A stretch of 38,379 nucleotides of DNA from Blastomonas sp. CACIA14H2 (GCA_000503195.1 AYSC01000040.1:1-38379), one strand, 5' to 3'; shown: positions 26,743-35,332, counted from the stretch's first letter. The notes: generated by a model from the letters alone, not told the origin. Made by a program: numbers and translations.

Positions 26743-29367
26743 ATGAACAGGACCAGTTTCACCCGCGCCGCGCTGCTGGCGCTGCTGTCGGCCACGGCGG
26801 CGATGCCCGCTCATGCGCAGGAGCGCCCCGCCGATGGCGCGGAGGGCGAAAGCGACGAGATCATCGTCACCGCCAACCGGCGCGAGGAGAATTCGCAGGA
26901 TGTCTCGGGCGTCGTGCAGTCGCTGGGGGCAGAGCAGCTGCGCCAGGACGGCATTGTCGAGCTGCGCCAGCTGCAGCTCGCGGTGCCGGGGCTCAGCATC
27001 GCCAACCAGGAAGGCAATGTCGAAATCTTCATCCGCGGCGTCGGCTCGGCCAACAATACCGAGCTCGGCGATCCCGGTGCGGCCCCGCATCTCAACGGCA
27101 CCTATATCCCGCGTCCGCGCGGGCTGGGGCTGATGTTCTATGACCTCGAACGCGTCGAGGTGAACAAGGGACCGCAGGGCACGCTCTATGGCCGCAACGC
27201 GCTCGCGGGCACGCTCAACATCATCACCGCCAAGCCCAAGCTCGGCCAGTTCGGCGGCTATGCGCAGGCGGAAGTGTCCAACCGCTCGTCCTATGCCGCC
27301 GAAGGTGCGATCAACGTGCCGCTGGGCAGCACCGCGGCGCTCAGGGCTGCGGCCTATTACATCAACCGCGATTACGGCTTCAACAATGTCTCGACCGGCG
27401 CGCCGGCGAACACGCTCAAGCCCGCAGGCCTCGAAGAGAATTACGCCGGACGCCTCTCGTTCCTGTGGGAGCCGAGCGACCGGCTGAGTGTCTCGATCGT
27501 CGGCGATTACGGCAAGGAAACCGGCACCGGCTATCCTGGTGCGAACATTTTCAGCGCGGTCGTCGCCACCGGCCTCAGGCCCGACAAGCTCAACCTCAAG
27601 GACGTCGTCTATCGCGGGCTGCAGGGCGACATGACCAACGAGCTATGGGGCGTGCAGGGCAAGATCGCCTATGATTTCGGCACGTTCGGCGCGGAGCTGA
27701 CCGGCAGCTACCGTTCGGTCGATTTCTACCAGGTCAACGCGTCGAGCGACGGTATCGACTTCCCGGGCCGCGACCTGTCCGCGGTACAGTACGACAATTT
27801 CTCGGGCAATTTCTGGCAGACCAGGTCGAAGAGCCAGGTCTATGAGGCGCGCATCTTCGCCAAAGAGGACCAGCCGTTCCGCTGGAACCTGGGCGGCTTC
27901 TATTTCAACGAGGACCAGGCGGTCGGCTATCTCGCGCTCGCCGATCGGGGCTATTGCTGCTATTCGGCGACCGAATTCGTGATGCCCGAGGTGAAGGGCG
28001 AAAGCTTCGCCTTCTATGCCGACGGCACCTATGACGTCGCCGACCGGCTGCGGCTGATCGCGGGCATTCGCTATACCGAGGAGAAGAAATCGCGCTTCGG
28101 CATCGGCGGCAACTGGGCGCTGACGCTGGGCGGCGAGAATTTCGACTGCTGCTTCGCGACGCGCGTCGGCACCGAGGGCTTCCGCCCGGCGCTGCTCGAC
28201 CGGCCCAATTTCGACGTGTCGAACATCACCACGCCGCGCGGCCAGGCGCAGTTCCTGATCGAGGGCATTTCCCGTCCGGGTCTGCGCGACACGCTGATCG
28301 CGCAGATCGGATCGATCGCCAACGGCACCAACCCCAATGGCACCTGTATCGACAGGCCCGATATCGACAACGGCTTCGTCAACTGCCCCGCGGTCAATCC
28401 GTCGGGTACCAATGGCGGCTTCAGCTATGCGAACCTCACCATTCCCGGCCAGCAGATCGGCCGCGCCAAGTTCGATTTCATCGACTGGCGCGTGGGAGTG
28501 GAGTTCGACATCGACGACGACCACATGCTCTATGCCAAGGTTTCGACCGGGCACAAATCGGGTGGTTTCAACGACAGCTTCAACGGCTCGCCGATCCCGG
28601 AGGAATTCCGTCCCGAGGATCTGCTGGTCTACGAGGTCGGCAGCCGCAACGCGTTCGACCTGTTCAACCGCCCGGCGGTGTTCAACCTCACCGGCTTCTA
28701 TTACGACTATAACAACCAGGTCTTCCAGGACCTGACCTGCATCAACCTCGACACCACCCAGGCGCCGCCGGTGTGCAACGGCTATTCGCTGGTCAACCGC
28801 AATATCGGCGCGTCGCGGATCTACGGGGCCGAGGCCGAATTGCGCTTCAAGCTGCCGGGCAATTTCGCGGTCGATCTGAACGCGGCGTTCCTCGATACCA
28901 AGATCACGCGCGGCACCGTTGCCGATGCGCGCGCGCAGGATTTCGGCGCGGGCGGCAATTCGCCGCTGATCAGCCTGGTCGGCAACCGCCTGCCTCTGGC
29001 GTCGAAGATCAATATCAGCGCGCGCCTGTCGCAATCCTTCCAGGCGGGGCCGGGCCGGTTCGACTGGCAGGCTTTGCTCAACTATCGCTCGTCCTATTTC
29101 CTCAGCCAGTTCAACGAGGACGACATCGTCTTCCTCGACGGCACGCGGCAGACCTCGCTGGCGGCGGGATTCCCCGATCGTCAGAAGGGTTTCTCGACGC
29201 TCAACCTCGGCATGGGCTATACGATCGACAATTTCCGGATCGAGGCCTGGGCCAGCAACTTCCTCAACGAGGAGGTGTCGCAAAAGGCGCTGGTCGGCTC
29301 GTCGCTCAACATTCGCTTCCTCAACGACGCGCGCAGTTACGGTCTTCGCGTTCGCGTCGACTTCTAG
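26743..29367 (+). CDS. TonB-dependent receptor (probable oligosaccharide receptor)
   Basis: This 874-residue outer-membrane protein imports ligands with energy from TonB-ExbBD. It has a signal peptide ending at AHA, a TonB box (DEIIVTAN), a plug domain with GLSIANQEGNVEIFIRGV and PQGTLYGRNALAGTLNIIT, and a 22-strand barrel ending in the C-terminal Phe of RVDF. Position directly after the GH3 gene suggests cello-oligosaccharides or other beta-glucan fragments as ligand; that is inference. The barrel contains two vicinal cysteine pairs, Cys405-Cys406 and Cys469-Cys470, plus other loop cysteines, an uncommon feature. GGGAGGAAG precedes ATG 26743, giving a strong start, and the 22-nt gap supports co-transcription with GH3. 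Confidence 0.94.
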   Translation: MNRTSFTRAALLALLSATAAMPAHAQERPADGAEGESDEIIVTANRREENSQDVSGVVQSLGAEQLRQDGIVELRQLQLAVPGLSIANQEGNVEIFIRGVGSANNTELGDPGAAPHLNGTYIPRPRGLGLMFYDLERVEVNKGPQGTLYGRNALAGTLNIITAKPKLGQFGGYAQAEVSNRSSYAAEGAINVPLGSTAALRAAAYYINRDYGFNNVSTGAPANTLKPAGLEENYAGRLSFLWEPSDRLSVSIVGDYGKETGTGYPGANIFSAVVATGLRPDKLNLKDVVYRGLQGDMTNELWGVQGKIAYDFGTFGAELTGSYRSVDFYQVNASSDGIDFPGRDLSAVQYDNFSGNFWQTRSKSQVYEARIFAKEDQPFRWNLGGFYFNEDQAVGYLALADRGYCCYSATEFVMPEVKGESFAFYADGTYDVADRLRLIAGIRYTEEKKSRFGIGGNWALTLGGENFDCCFATRVGTEGFRPALLDRPNFDVSNITTPRGQAQFLIEGISRPGLRDTLIAQIGSIANGTNPNGTCIDRPDIDNGFVNCPAVNPSGTNGGFSYANLTIPGQQIGRAKFDFIDWRVGVEFDIDDDHMLYAKVSTGHKSGGFNDSFNGSPIPEEFRPEDLLVYEVGSRNAFDLFNRPAVFNLTGFYYDYNNQVFQDLTCINLDTTQAPPVCNGYSLVNRNIGASRIYGAEAELRFKLPGNFAVDLNAAFLDTKITRGTVADARAQDFGAGGNSPLISLVGNRLPLASKINISARLSQSFQAGPGRFDWQALLNYRSSYFLSQFNEDDIVFLDGTRQTSLAAGFPDRQKGFSTLNLGMGYTIDNFRIEAWASNFLNEEVSQKALVGSSLNIRFLNDARSYGLRVRVDF

Positions 29368-29383
29368 CATAAGGGGGCCAAAG

Positions 29384-29419
29384 CCCGGATCGCCCGCCCC
29401 AGGGGGCGGACGGTCCGGG
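29384..29419 (+). terminator. GC-rich hairpin between TonB receptor and MFS gene
   Basis: CCCGGA (29384-29389) pairs with TCCGGG (29414-29419), and inside it CCGCCC (29394-29399) pairs with GGGCGG (29404-29409). No T-run follows, so it may be a transcript-stabilising or attenuating structure rather than a full terminator. It lies in the 75-nt gap after the receptor gene. Confidence 0.4.
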
Positions 29420-29442
29420 ACGGTGGGCCTGATGCAGGGCTG

Positions 29443-30675
29443 ATGAAGGCAGAGGTAGCATTCGTACGGTATGAGCGGCGGGCGGCTGAGATTGTGACCG
29501 GGCCCTCCGCGCGGCTTTCGCCGGCCTTCCTGCCGCTCTACGCGCTCGCCTATGCCGGGGGCGTCATCGCCTATACGCCGTTCCTGATGCTGGTCCTGCC
29601 CGCGAGGGTGACCGAGCTTGCCGGCAGCGACGACGTGCGCTGGCTGGGCTATATCGTGTTTGCGGGCGCGCTGGCGGCGAGCCTTGCGGGCGTGGCGTCG
29701 GGCTGGCTGAGCGATGCGACGCGCCGTCGCCGCGTCTGGGTTGCGCTGGGATTGGCGGCCACGGTGCTGCTCCAACTCGCCATCGCGCGGGCGGCGACGG
29801 CGCAGGCCCTGCTCTGGCTGGTCGTCGCATGGCAGATGGCGCTCAACCTGATGCTCACGCCGCTGATCGCCTGGGCGGGGGATGTGGTGCCCGATGACCG
29901 CAAGGGCCTGCTCGGCGGTCTGCTGTCGCTCGCGCCGCCGCTGGGCGCGCTTTCGGCGATGCTGCTGCCCGAAACCATGTCCGGGGGACTGACCGCGCGC
30001 ACCGCGACCATTGCGGCCATGACGCTGGTGCTGGTGCTGCCCTTGCTGCTGTTCGTGCGATCGACGCCCTTTCCGGAACGGGTAAGGCAAACCTCCCGGC
30101 CTGCCGCGACCGTCCGTCCCGCCTCGGTCCTGCAGCGCGTCTGGCTGGCGCGGCTGCTGATGCAGCTGTCGGGCGCGGCGCTGGCCGCCTATCTCTATTT
30201 CTGGCTGCGCAGCCTCGATCCGGCGATGGACGATAGCGCCAAGATGCTGCTCTATGCCGCGGGGCTCGCGCTATCGGTGGGCGCAGCGCTGCTGCTGGGG
30301 CGGTGGAGCGACCGTCACGGCCGCCCGTTCCACGCGCTGGCGCTGACCGCGCTGGTCGCGGCGGCCAGCCTGCTCGCCATGGCGCTGGCCGGAACGCCCG
30401 GCACGGCCCAGCTCGCCTATATCCTGTTCGCCACCGCCAATGCCGCCTTCCTGGCGCTGCATGCCAGCCAGACGCTGCGCATCCTGCCCGATCCCGGCTC
30501 GCGCGGCCTCGGCATCGGGCTGTTCAACCTCACCAATACCGCCCCTTCGCTGATCATGCCGTGGATCGCGATCTCGATGGTGCCCGATTTCGGCTATGCC
30601 AGCCTGTTCCTCGTGCTCGCGCTGCTGGCGCTGGCGGCGGCGCTCCTGCTGATCAGTCTGCCGCACGACGCATGA
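29443..30675 (+). CDS. MFS transporter (GPH/SLC45-like, probable sugar carrier)
   Basis: This 410-residue inner-membrane protein has about twelve hydrophobic segments and the major-facilitator loop motif GWLSDATRRRR between helices 2 and 3, with a repeat-like RWSDRHGRP between helices 8 and 9. The layout resembles sugar:cation symporters found beside TonB receptors in sphingomonad sugar loci. No specific substrate can be read from the sequence. The ATG at 29443 has only a weak CAGGG upstream; a later start near VTGPSARLSP would still keep all helices. It lies 75 nt after the TonB receptor and before a second sugar carrier. Confidence 0.85.
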   Translation: MKAEVAFVRYERRAAEIVTGPSARLSPAFLPLYALAYAGGVIAYTPFLMLVLPARVTELAGSDDVRWLGYIVFAGALAASLAGVASGWLSDATRRRRVWVALGLAATVLLQLAIARAATAQALLWLVVAWQMALNLMLTPLIAWAGDVVPDDRKGLLGGLLSLAPPLGALSAMLLPETMSGGLTARTATIAAMTLVLVLPLLLFVRSTPFPERVRQTSRPAATVRPASVLQRVWLARLLMQLSGAALAAYLYFWLRSLDPAMDDSAKMLLYAAGLALSVGAALLLGRWSDRHGRPFHALALTALVAAASLLAMALAGTPGTAQLAYILFATANAAFLALHASQTLRILPDPGSRGLGIGLFNLTNTAPSLIMPWIAISMVPDFGYASLFLVLALLALAAALLLISLPHDA

Positions 30676-30715
30676 TGTCGCTTGGCCGCGCGCGCAAATG
30701 CTCTAATCAAGGCGA

Positions 30716-30733
30716 GGCGGGCGATGTCCCGCC
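30716..30733 (+). other. Small hairpin in the leader of the second sugar transporter gene
   Basis: GGCGGG (30716-30721) and CCCGCC (30728-30733) form a 6-bp stem with a 6-nt loop, 20 nt before the ATG at 30754. It could affect translation or partly end the upstream MFS transcript. No T-run follows. Confidence 0.3.
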
Positions 30734-30753
30734 GACAATATGGGGATGATCGA

Positions 30754-32037
30754 ATGGCGCTTGCACCGCAGAACATGAATGGCACAACGGGAAGCGCGGG
30801 AGGGCATGTCGATGCGCCGGAGCTCAGGCTGTTCGTCTTCGGGCTGTTCTTCATCTTCGGCGGCATCACCTCGCTCAACGACGTGATCATCCCCAAGCTG
30901 AAGGAGCTGTTCACGCTCAACTACACCCAGGCGATGCTGGTGCAGTTCTGCTTCTTCACCGCCTATCTGCTGATCGGCATTCCCGGCGCCAAGCTGGTCA
31001 AAAAGGTCGGCTACATGCGCGGGGCGGTGTGCGGGCTGCTGCTGATGATGCTGGGCTGCCTGCTGTTCATCCCCGCCTCGCGCAACGCCACCTATGGACT
31101 GTTCCTGTTCGCGCTGTTCGTGCTGGCAAGCGGCGTGGTGATCGTGCAGGTCGTCGCCAACCCGCTCATCTCGATGCTGGGAAGGCCGCAGACCGCGCAC
31201 AGCCGTCTGACCTTCGCGCAGGCGTTCAACTCGCTCGGCACCACCGTCTTCCCGATCGTCGGCTCGGCGCTGATTCTCGGCAGCCTCGCCAGCCTCAGCG
31301 CGGACCAGCTCTCCGGCCCCGCGCTCGATGCCTATCGCACCGCCGAAAGCCAGGCGATCGTCAACGGCTATCTCGGCATCGCCGCCGCGATCGCGGTGGT
31401 GGCAGCCGTGGTCTGGATGTTCCGCAACCGGCTGAAGGGCGAGACGCACGAGGCGAGCAGCGGCCTGGCCGGGTTCGATCTGCTCGCGCGCCCGCGCTTC
31501 GGCTTCGGCGCGCTGTGCATCTTCCTCTATGTCGGGGCCGAGGTCGCGATCGGATCGCTGATCGTCAACTATCTGATGCAGGCCGAGGTGATGGCGCTGC
31601 CCGAACAGGCAGCGGGCAAGCTGATCGGCCTGTACTGGGGCGGCGCGATGGTCGGGCGGTTCATCGGGTCGGGCGTCATGCGCTTCGTCAGCCCTGGCAA
31701 GCTGCTCGCCGCCGTGGCCGCAGGCGCGATCGTGCTGATCCTCGTCTCGACGAGCACGCAAGGAGCGGTCTCGGGCTACAGCCTGCTCGCCATCGGCCTC
31801 ATGAACGCGATCATGTTCCCGACCATCTTCAGCCTGGCCTGCGAGGACCTGGGCCCGCGCGCCGCCGATGGGTCGGGCATCATCAACATCGCGATCTTCG
31901 GCGGCGCGGTGATCCCGCTTGCCACCGGTGCGATTGCCGACCTGTCGGGCCAGCTCGGGCTCGCGCTGGTGCTGCCCGCCTTGTGCTATGCGGTGATCGG
32001 CGGCTATGGCTGGTACGCGCGCAGCCGCGCCGGGTAA
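30754..32037 (+). CDS. Sugar MFS transporter, FucP / glucose-galactose family
   Basis: This 427-residue inner-membrane symporter belongs to the fucose/glucose/galactose:H+ family. Diagnostic stretches are FGLFFIFGGITSLNDVIIPKLK in helix 1, FCFFTAYLLIGIPGAKLVKK, NPLISMLGRPQTAHSRLTFAQAFNSLG (split between two helices here) and LYWGGAMVGRFIGS. The HSRLTFAQAFNSLG segment is typical of FucP/GlcP. Start at ATG 30754 is preferred; ATG 30775 (MNGTTGS) is the alternative. As last gene of the locus it would take up the monosaccharide, probably glucose, released by GH3. A hairpin follows 22 nt after the stop. Confidence 0.92.
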   Translation: MALAPQNMNGTTGSAGGHVDAPELRLFVFGLFFIFGGITSLNDVIIPKLKELFTLNYTQAMLVQFCFFTAYLLIGIPGAKLVKKVGYMRGAVCGLLLMMLGCLLFIPASRNATYGLFLFALFVLASGVVIVQVVANPLISMLGRPQTAHSRLTFAQAFNSLGTTVFPIVGSALILGSLASLSADQLSGPALDAYRTAESQAIVNGYLGIAAAIAVVAAVVWMFRNRLKGETHEASSGLAGFDLLARPRFGFGALCIFLYVGAEVAIGSLIVNYLMQAEVMALPEQAAGKLIGLYWGGAMVGRFIGSGVMRFVSPGKLLAAVAAGAIVLILVSTSTQGAVSGYSLLAIGLMNAIMFPTIFSLACEDLGPRAADGSGIINIAIFGGAVIPLATGAIADLSGQLGLALVLPALCYAVIGGYGWYARSRAG

Positions 32038-32059
32038 GCTCGGCGCGCCGCACCGCACA

Positions 32060-32087
32060 AGGATTTTTTGCATGTGCGAAGAATCCT
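32060..32087 (+). terminator. Hairpin after the sugar transporter gene
   Basis: AGGATTTTTTGCA (32060-32072) pairs with TGCGAAGAATCCT (32075-32087): 13 pairs including two G-T wobbles, with the innermost pairs probably open to form the loop. It begins 22 nt after the stop codon. The T-run lies in the stem and not after it, so termination strength is uncertain. Confidence 0.5.
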
Positions 32088-32356
32088 CTTGCGCCGGCTT
32101 TCGAACGATGGTTTGATCGCAAGATCAGCTGAGAATAGAGTTTTTCGGTTCCTCTGGAGTGGCGCCGCTGCTTTTGCAGTCGGCAATCTTCGCCTGATCT
32201 AACCAGTTATTTTTGCACCGCACAACAAGGCGGCCACCCGGCAAGGGCGGCGCAACCCTGGCTATGGCTCGGGGAAAGCGCCGCGCGGGATGGCGCAGCC
32301 ATGACAGGACGGGATGTCCGCAAGGCCTGCATTTTCGGATTGGGGGCTTTTTCGAG
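32088..32356 (+). other. AT-richer gene-free stretch before the amine oxidase gene
   Basis: No gene is recognisable between the hairpin at 32060-32087 and the GTG at 32357. The part from about 32100 to 32215 is clearly AT-richer than its surroundings. It contains a possible promoter, TTGATC (32113-32118), 17 bp, TAGAGT (32136-32141), four of six consensus bases in each box, pointing at the amine oxidase gene with a leader of roughly 200 nt. Upstream in-frame codons of the oxidase gene show no family-like sequence. Confidence 0.4.
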
Positions 32357-33964
32357 GTGATCACACGCAGAACGATGCTGCACCGGATCGGTGCGGCCGG
32401 GGGAGTTGCGGCCGTCGCGGGCGCGATGCAATCGATGGGCTGGTTTGGCGTCGCACGGGCCGCTACGCTCGAGCCGATGCCGGGCGATCTGGGCAAGGGG
32501 CGCTCGGTCGTCGTACTCGGCGCCGGTTTTGCCGGGCTGGTCGCGGCCTACGAGCTCGAGCAGCGCGGGTTTGCGGTCACCCTGCTCGAGGCGCGCGGAC
32601 GCGTCGGGGGAAAGGCCTGGACCGTTCGCGATGGCGACCGCATCACCATGCTGGGCGAGGACGACCAGATCGCGCGTTTTTCCAAAGGCCTGTATTTCAA
32701 CGCCGGCCCGGCACGGCTGCCCAGTTTCCACCAGGGCGTGCTCGGCTATGCCAAGCGCTTCGGCGTGCCGCTCGAAGTCGAGGTCAATTCGAGCCGCTCG
32801 GCCTATCTGGTCGCAAGGAACGGCAGCCGGTTACGCATGCGTACCGCGATCAACGACATGCGCGGCCATGTCTCCGAGCTGCTCGCCAAGGCGGTCAATC
32901 AGGGCGCGCTCGATACCGCGCTCAGCGTCGAGGAAAAGGCGAAGCTGCTGCCCTTTCTGAAGGCCTATGGCGATCTGCAGGGCGATTACGCGTTCAAGGG
33001 CACCACGCGCTCGGGGTTCAGGACGGGGCCGGGGGCAGGGATATCGAGCTTCGAGACCGCCAATGCGCCGGTGCCGCTCGGCGATCTGCTCGCCAATGAG
33101 CAGCTGGCGATGATGGGCTTCGAGGACAATCTCTACATGCAGGCGACGATGTTCCAGCCGGTGGGCGGCATGGACCGGATTTCCCTCGGTATCGAGCGCA
33201 ACCTGAAGCAGCGCGCGGTACTGAACGCCGATGTCCAGCGAATCCGCCAGAGCGAGGCCGGGGTCGAGATCGCCTGGATCGACACAGCCAGCGGCGCGGC
33301 GCGAGTGATCAAGGCCGATTATTGCGTGTGCACCATTCCCTTTCCGGTACTGGCCAGGATCGAGGCCGATTTCGCCAAACCCGTCGCCAGCGCGATCGCG
33401 GGCGTGCTCTACGACGATTCGAACAAGGTGGCATTCGAGGCCCCGCGCTTCTGGGAGCGCGACCAGATCTATGGCGGCCTCACCTTTGTCGGCGGCGAGA
33501 CCAGCCTGATCTGGTATCCGTCCTGGGGCCTGCACGGCGAGAGGGGCATGATCCTCGGCTGCTACAGCTCGGGCGAGCCCGGCAAGGCCTTTGCCAGGCG
33601 GCCGATCGCCGAGCAGATCGCGATGGCGCGCGCCGCAATCGACAGCGTGCATCCCGGCCATGGTGCGGATTGCACTGCGCCGCTGGTCGTCAACTGGCGC
33701 AAGATCCCGTATAGCCTGGGGCCCTGGCCCAACTGGAACCCCGGCATGCGCGATCGCGGCGAGCATCCGATGACCGACACGCCCGCCTTCCGCTTGCTCA
33801 ATCAGCCCGATGGTCGCATCTTCTTTGCCAGTGCCGCGCTCAGCCAGACACCCGGCTGGCAGGAGGGCGCGCTGCAATCGGCGCACGCGACCGTCGATGC
33901 GCTGGTCGAGCAGATGCGCGCCCGGGCACTGACCGAACCACCCAGGAGTGCCCAGGCCGCATGA
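32357..33964 (+). CDS. Tat-exported FAD-dependent amine oxidase family protein
   Basis: This 535-residue flavoenzyme belongs to the monoamine oxidase / L-amino acid oxidase family, which turns amines into imines with release of H2O2 or reduction of an acceptor. From GTG 32357 the N-terminus has a twin-arginine signal (ITRRTMLHRIG, then a hydrophobic stretch ending ARA), so the folded enzyme would be exported. The FAD Rossmann motif is VLGAGFAG (residues 53-60), followed by LLEARGRVGGKAW. The C-terminal FAD-binding end is FASAALSQTPGWQEGALQSA. ATG 32375 would lose the twin arginines. Its TGA overlaps the GNAT gene ATG (33961-33964). The substrate is unknown; the nearby RidA gene suggests an imine product. 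Confidence 0.88.
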   Translation: MITRRTMLHRIGAAGGVAAVAGAMQSMGWFGVARAATLEPMPGDLGKGRSVVVLGAGFAGLVAAYELEQRGFAVTLLEARGRVGGKAWTVRDGDRITMLGEDDQIARFSKGLYFNAGPARLPSFHQGVLGYAKRFGVPLEVEVNSSRSAYLVARNGSRLRMRTAINDMRGHVSELLAKAVNQGALDTALSVEEKAKLLPFLKAYGDLQGDYAFKGTTRSGFRTGPGAGISSFETANAPVPLGDLLANEQLAMMGFEDNLYMQATMFQPVGGMDRISLGIERNLKQRAVLNADVQRIRQSEAGVEIAWIDTASGAARVIKADYCVCTIPFPVLARIEADFAKPVASAIAGVLYDDSNKVAFEAPRFWERDQIYGGLTFVGGETSLIWYPSWGLHGERGMILGCYSSGEPGKAFARRPIAEQIAMARAAIDSVHPGHGADCTAPLVVNWRKIPYSLGPWPNWNPGMRDRGEHPMTDTPAFRLLNQPDGRIFFASAALSQTPGWQEGALQSAHATVDALVEQMRARALTEPPRSAQAA

Positions 33965-34533
33965 TCATCCGCCCCGCCCGGTCCGACGAGATATCCGCGA
34001 TCGAGCGACTGATCGCGGCCAGCGCGCGGCAGCTGAGCGCCGGCTTCTACTCGCCGCAAGAGACCGAGGCGGCCATCGCGCATGTGTTCGGGGTGGACAG
34101 CGAGCTGGTCGCCGACGGCACCTATCTGGTGGTCGAGCTCGACGGGCGGATCGCCGGGTGCGGCGGGTGGAGCCGGCGCGCAACCCTGTTCGGGTCCGAT
34201 CGCTTTGCCCAGCGGCAGATGGGCCTTGTCGATCCCGCAGAGGCCCCGGCCAAGATCAGGGCGTTCTTCATCGCGCCCGAATTCGCCCGGCGCGGAATCG
34301 GGTCGGCCTTGCTCGATGCGTGCGAGCAGGCTGCGCGCGCGGCAGGCTTCACCCAGGCGGAGCTGATGGCGACGCTGCCCGGCGTGCCCTTCTATGCCGC
34401 CCATGGCTATCGTGCCGAGGGCGAGTTCGTGCAGCAGTATGACGGCATCGCGCTGCGCTTCGTGCCGATGCGCAAGACGCTTTTCGAACCCTCGCCACAG
34501 GCGGCCGCCTCCGACTCCGCAGTCCCGACATGA
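33961..34533 (+). CDS. GNAT family N-acetyltransferase
   Basis: This 190-residue protein has one GNAT fold, which transfers an acetyl group from acetyl-CoA to an amine. The acetyl-CoA loop is RRGIGSALL (residues 110-118) after the strand KIRAFFIAPEF, and FYAAHGYRAEGEF is the usual C-terminal beta-bulge segment. The start overlaps the oxidase stop as ATGA, so the two are translated together. The last 20 residues are Pro/Ala/Ser-rich and probably disordered. The substrate cannot be named; coupling to an amine oxidase hints at an amine. Confidence 0.9.
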   Translation: MIIRPARSDEISAIERLIAASARQLSAGFYSPQETEAAIAHVFGVDSELVADGTYLVVELDGRIAGCGGWSRRATLFGSDRFAQRQMGLVDPAEAPAKIRAFFIAPEFARRGIGSALLDACEQAARAAGFTQAELMATLPGVPFYAAHGYRAEGEFVQQYDGIALRFVPMRKTLFEPSPQAAASDSAVPT

Positions 34534-34815
34534 TCTCGTGGCACGTCATCGCAGCAACGAACCGACCCATCCGGGGGGAGTCTTGCGGGCCGCGTCCGCG
34601 ACGGCATGGCTCGTGTCGCCGCAGGGGTGGCGGTCGCGTCTTCACGCTCGACTGCCCCGAGCCCAACGGCGCTCGTTATACCGATGCATCGCCTCTCGGC
34701 TGGGCGCGCGGCATCTGGTATGGCCGGGGAACCGCGAGCTTCCGACCTTTTCCGATGATCCTGGCGGGCCGCGTCCGCCGCGATCGCTTCTCCCGCCACG
34801 CGAAAGGAAATCTGC
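34534..34815 (+). other. Unassigned 282-bp gap with a 15-bp direct repeat
   Basis: I recognise no gene here. The sequence GCGGGCCGCGTCCGC occurs at 34585-34599 and again at 34764-34778, 179 bp apart. One plus-strand frame (through about 34640-34800) has GC-rich third positions and no stop, but its product resembles nothing I know and it runs out of frame into ridA. It could be a gene remnant or simply high-GC sequence. Confidence 0.4.
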
Positions 34816-35307
34816 TTGATCCGCAAAATCCTGCTCACCGCCATTGCCGCCGGCCTCAGCTGCACCGCCGCCCAGGCGCAGGGCATCGTCCGCCACACCA
34901 ATCCGCCCCCGGCGATCATCCTGGGCGGGGTCACCATCCCGCCGGGTGCGGAAATCCTGATGCTCAGCGGCCAGCTCGCCAGCCCGATCGATCCCGCCAG
35001 GACCGAAGGGATCGAGGCCTATGGCGACACGAAAACGCAGACGATCAGCACCTTCAGGAAGATCGAGGCGGCGCTCGCCAAGCAGGGCTATGCCATGTCC
35101 GATGTCGTCAAGCTGACGGTGTTCGTCGTCGGCGATCCCAAGCTGGGCGGCAAGATGGATTTTGCGGGCTTCAATGCGGGCTATCGCGAGTTTTTCGGCA
35201 CGGCCGCCAACCCCAATCTCGTCGCGCGCTCGACCGTCCAGGTGGCGGCGCTCGCCGGCCCGCAATTCCTGATCGAGATCGAAGCAACCGCCGCCAAGGT
35301 CAAATGA
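34816..35307 (+). CDS. RidA family protein with Sec signal peptide
   Basis: RidA-family proteins hydrolyse reactive enamines and imines to keto acids and ammonia, or have lost that activity in side branches. This 163-residue protein carries a signal peptide (MIRKILLTAIAAGLSCTAAQA), so it acts in the periplasm, which is unusual for the mostly cytosolic family. The RidA domain spans about residues 45-163, with VVKLTVFVVG and the conserved NPNLVARSTVQV, in which Arg is the catalytic carboxylate-binding residue, ending IEIEATA. The start is TTG 34816, preceded by AAAGGAAA at 34803-34810. It follows the amine oxidase-GNAT pair on the same strand. The stop is followed by a strong hairpin. Confidence 0.9.
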   Translation: MIRKILLTAIAAGLSCTAAQAQGIVRHTNPPPAIILGGVTIPPGAEILMLSGQLASPIDPARTEGIEAYGDTKTQTISTFRKIEAALAKQGYAMSDVVKLTVFVVGDPKLGGKMDFAGFNAGYREFFGTAANPNLVARSTVQVAALAGPQFLIEIEATAAKVK

Positions 35308-35332
35308 CGAGCGATCGCGGCCGGACAGCGCG

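Noticed and set aside
24156-26795. Very long open frame on the minus strand opposite the GH3 gene (about 880 codons)
   Set aside because: It mirrors the GH3 gene, is rich in Arg, Gln, His and Asp as expected for antisense of high-GC coding DNA, and shows no domain.
27643-30090. Minus-strand frame of about 815 codons opposite the TonB receptor and MFS genes
   Set aside because: Same artefact; the plus-strand genes have signal peptide, TonB box, membrane helices and good start sites.
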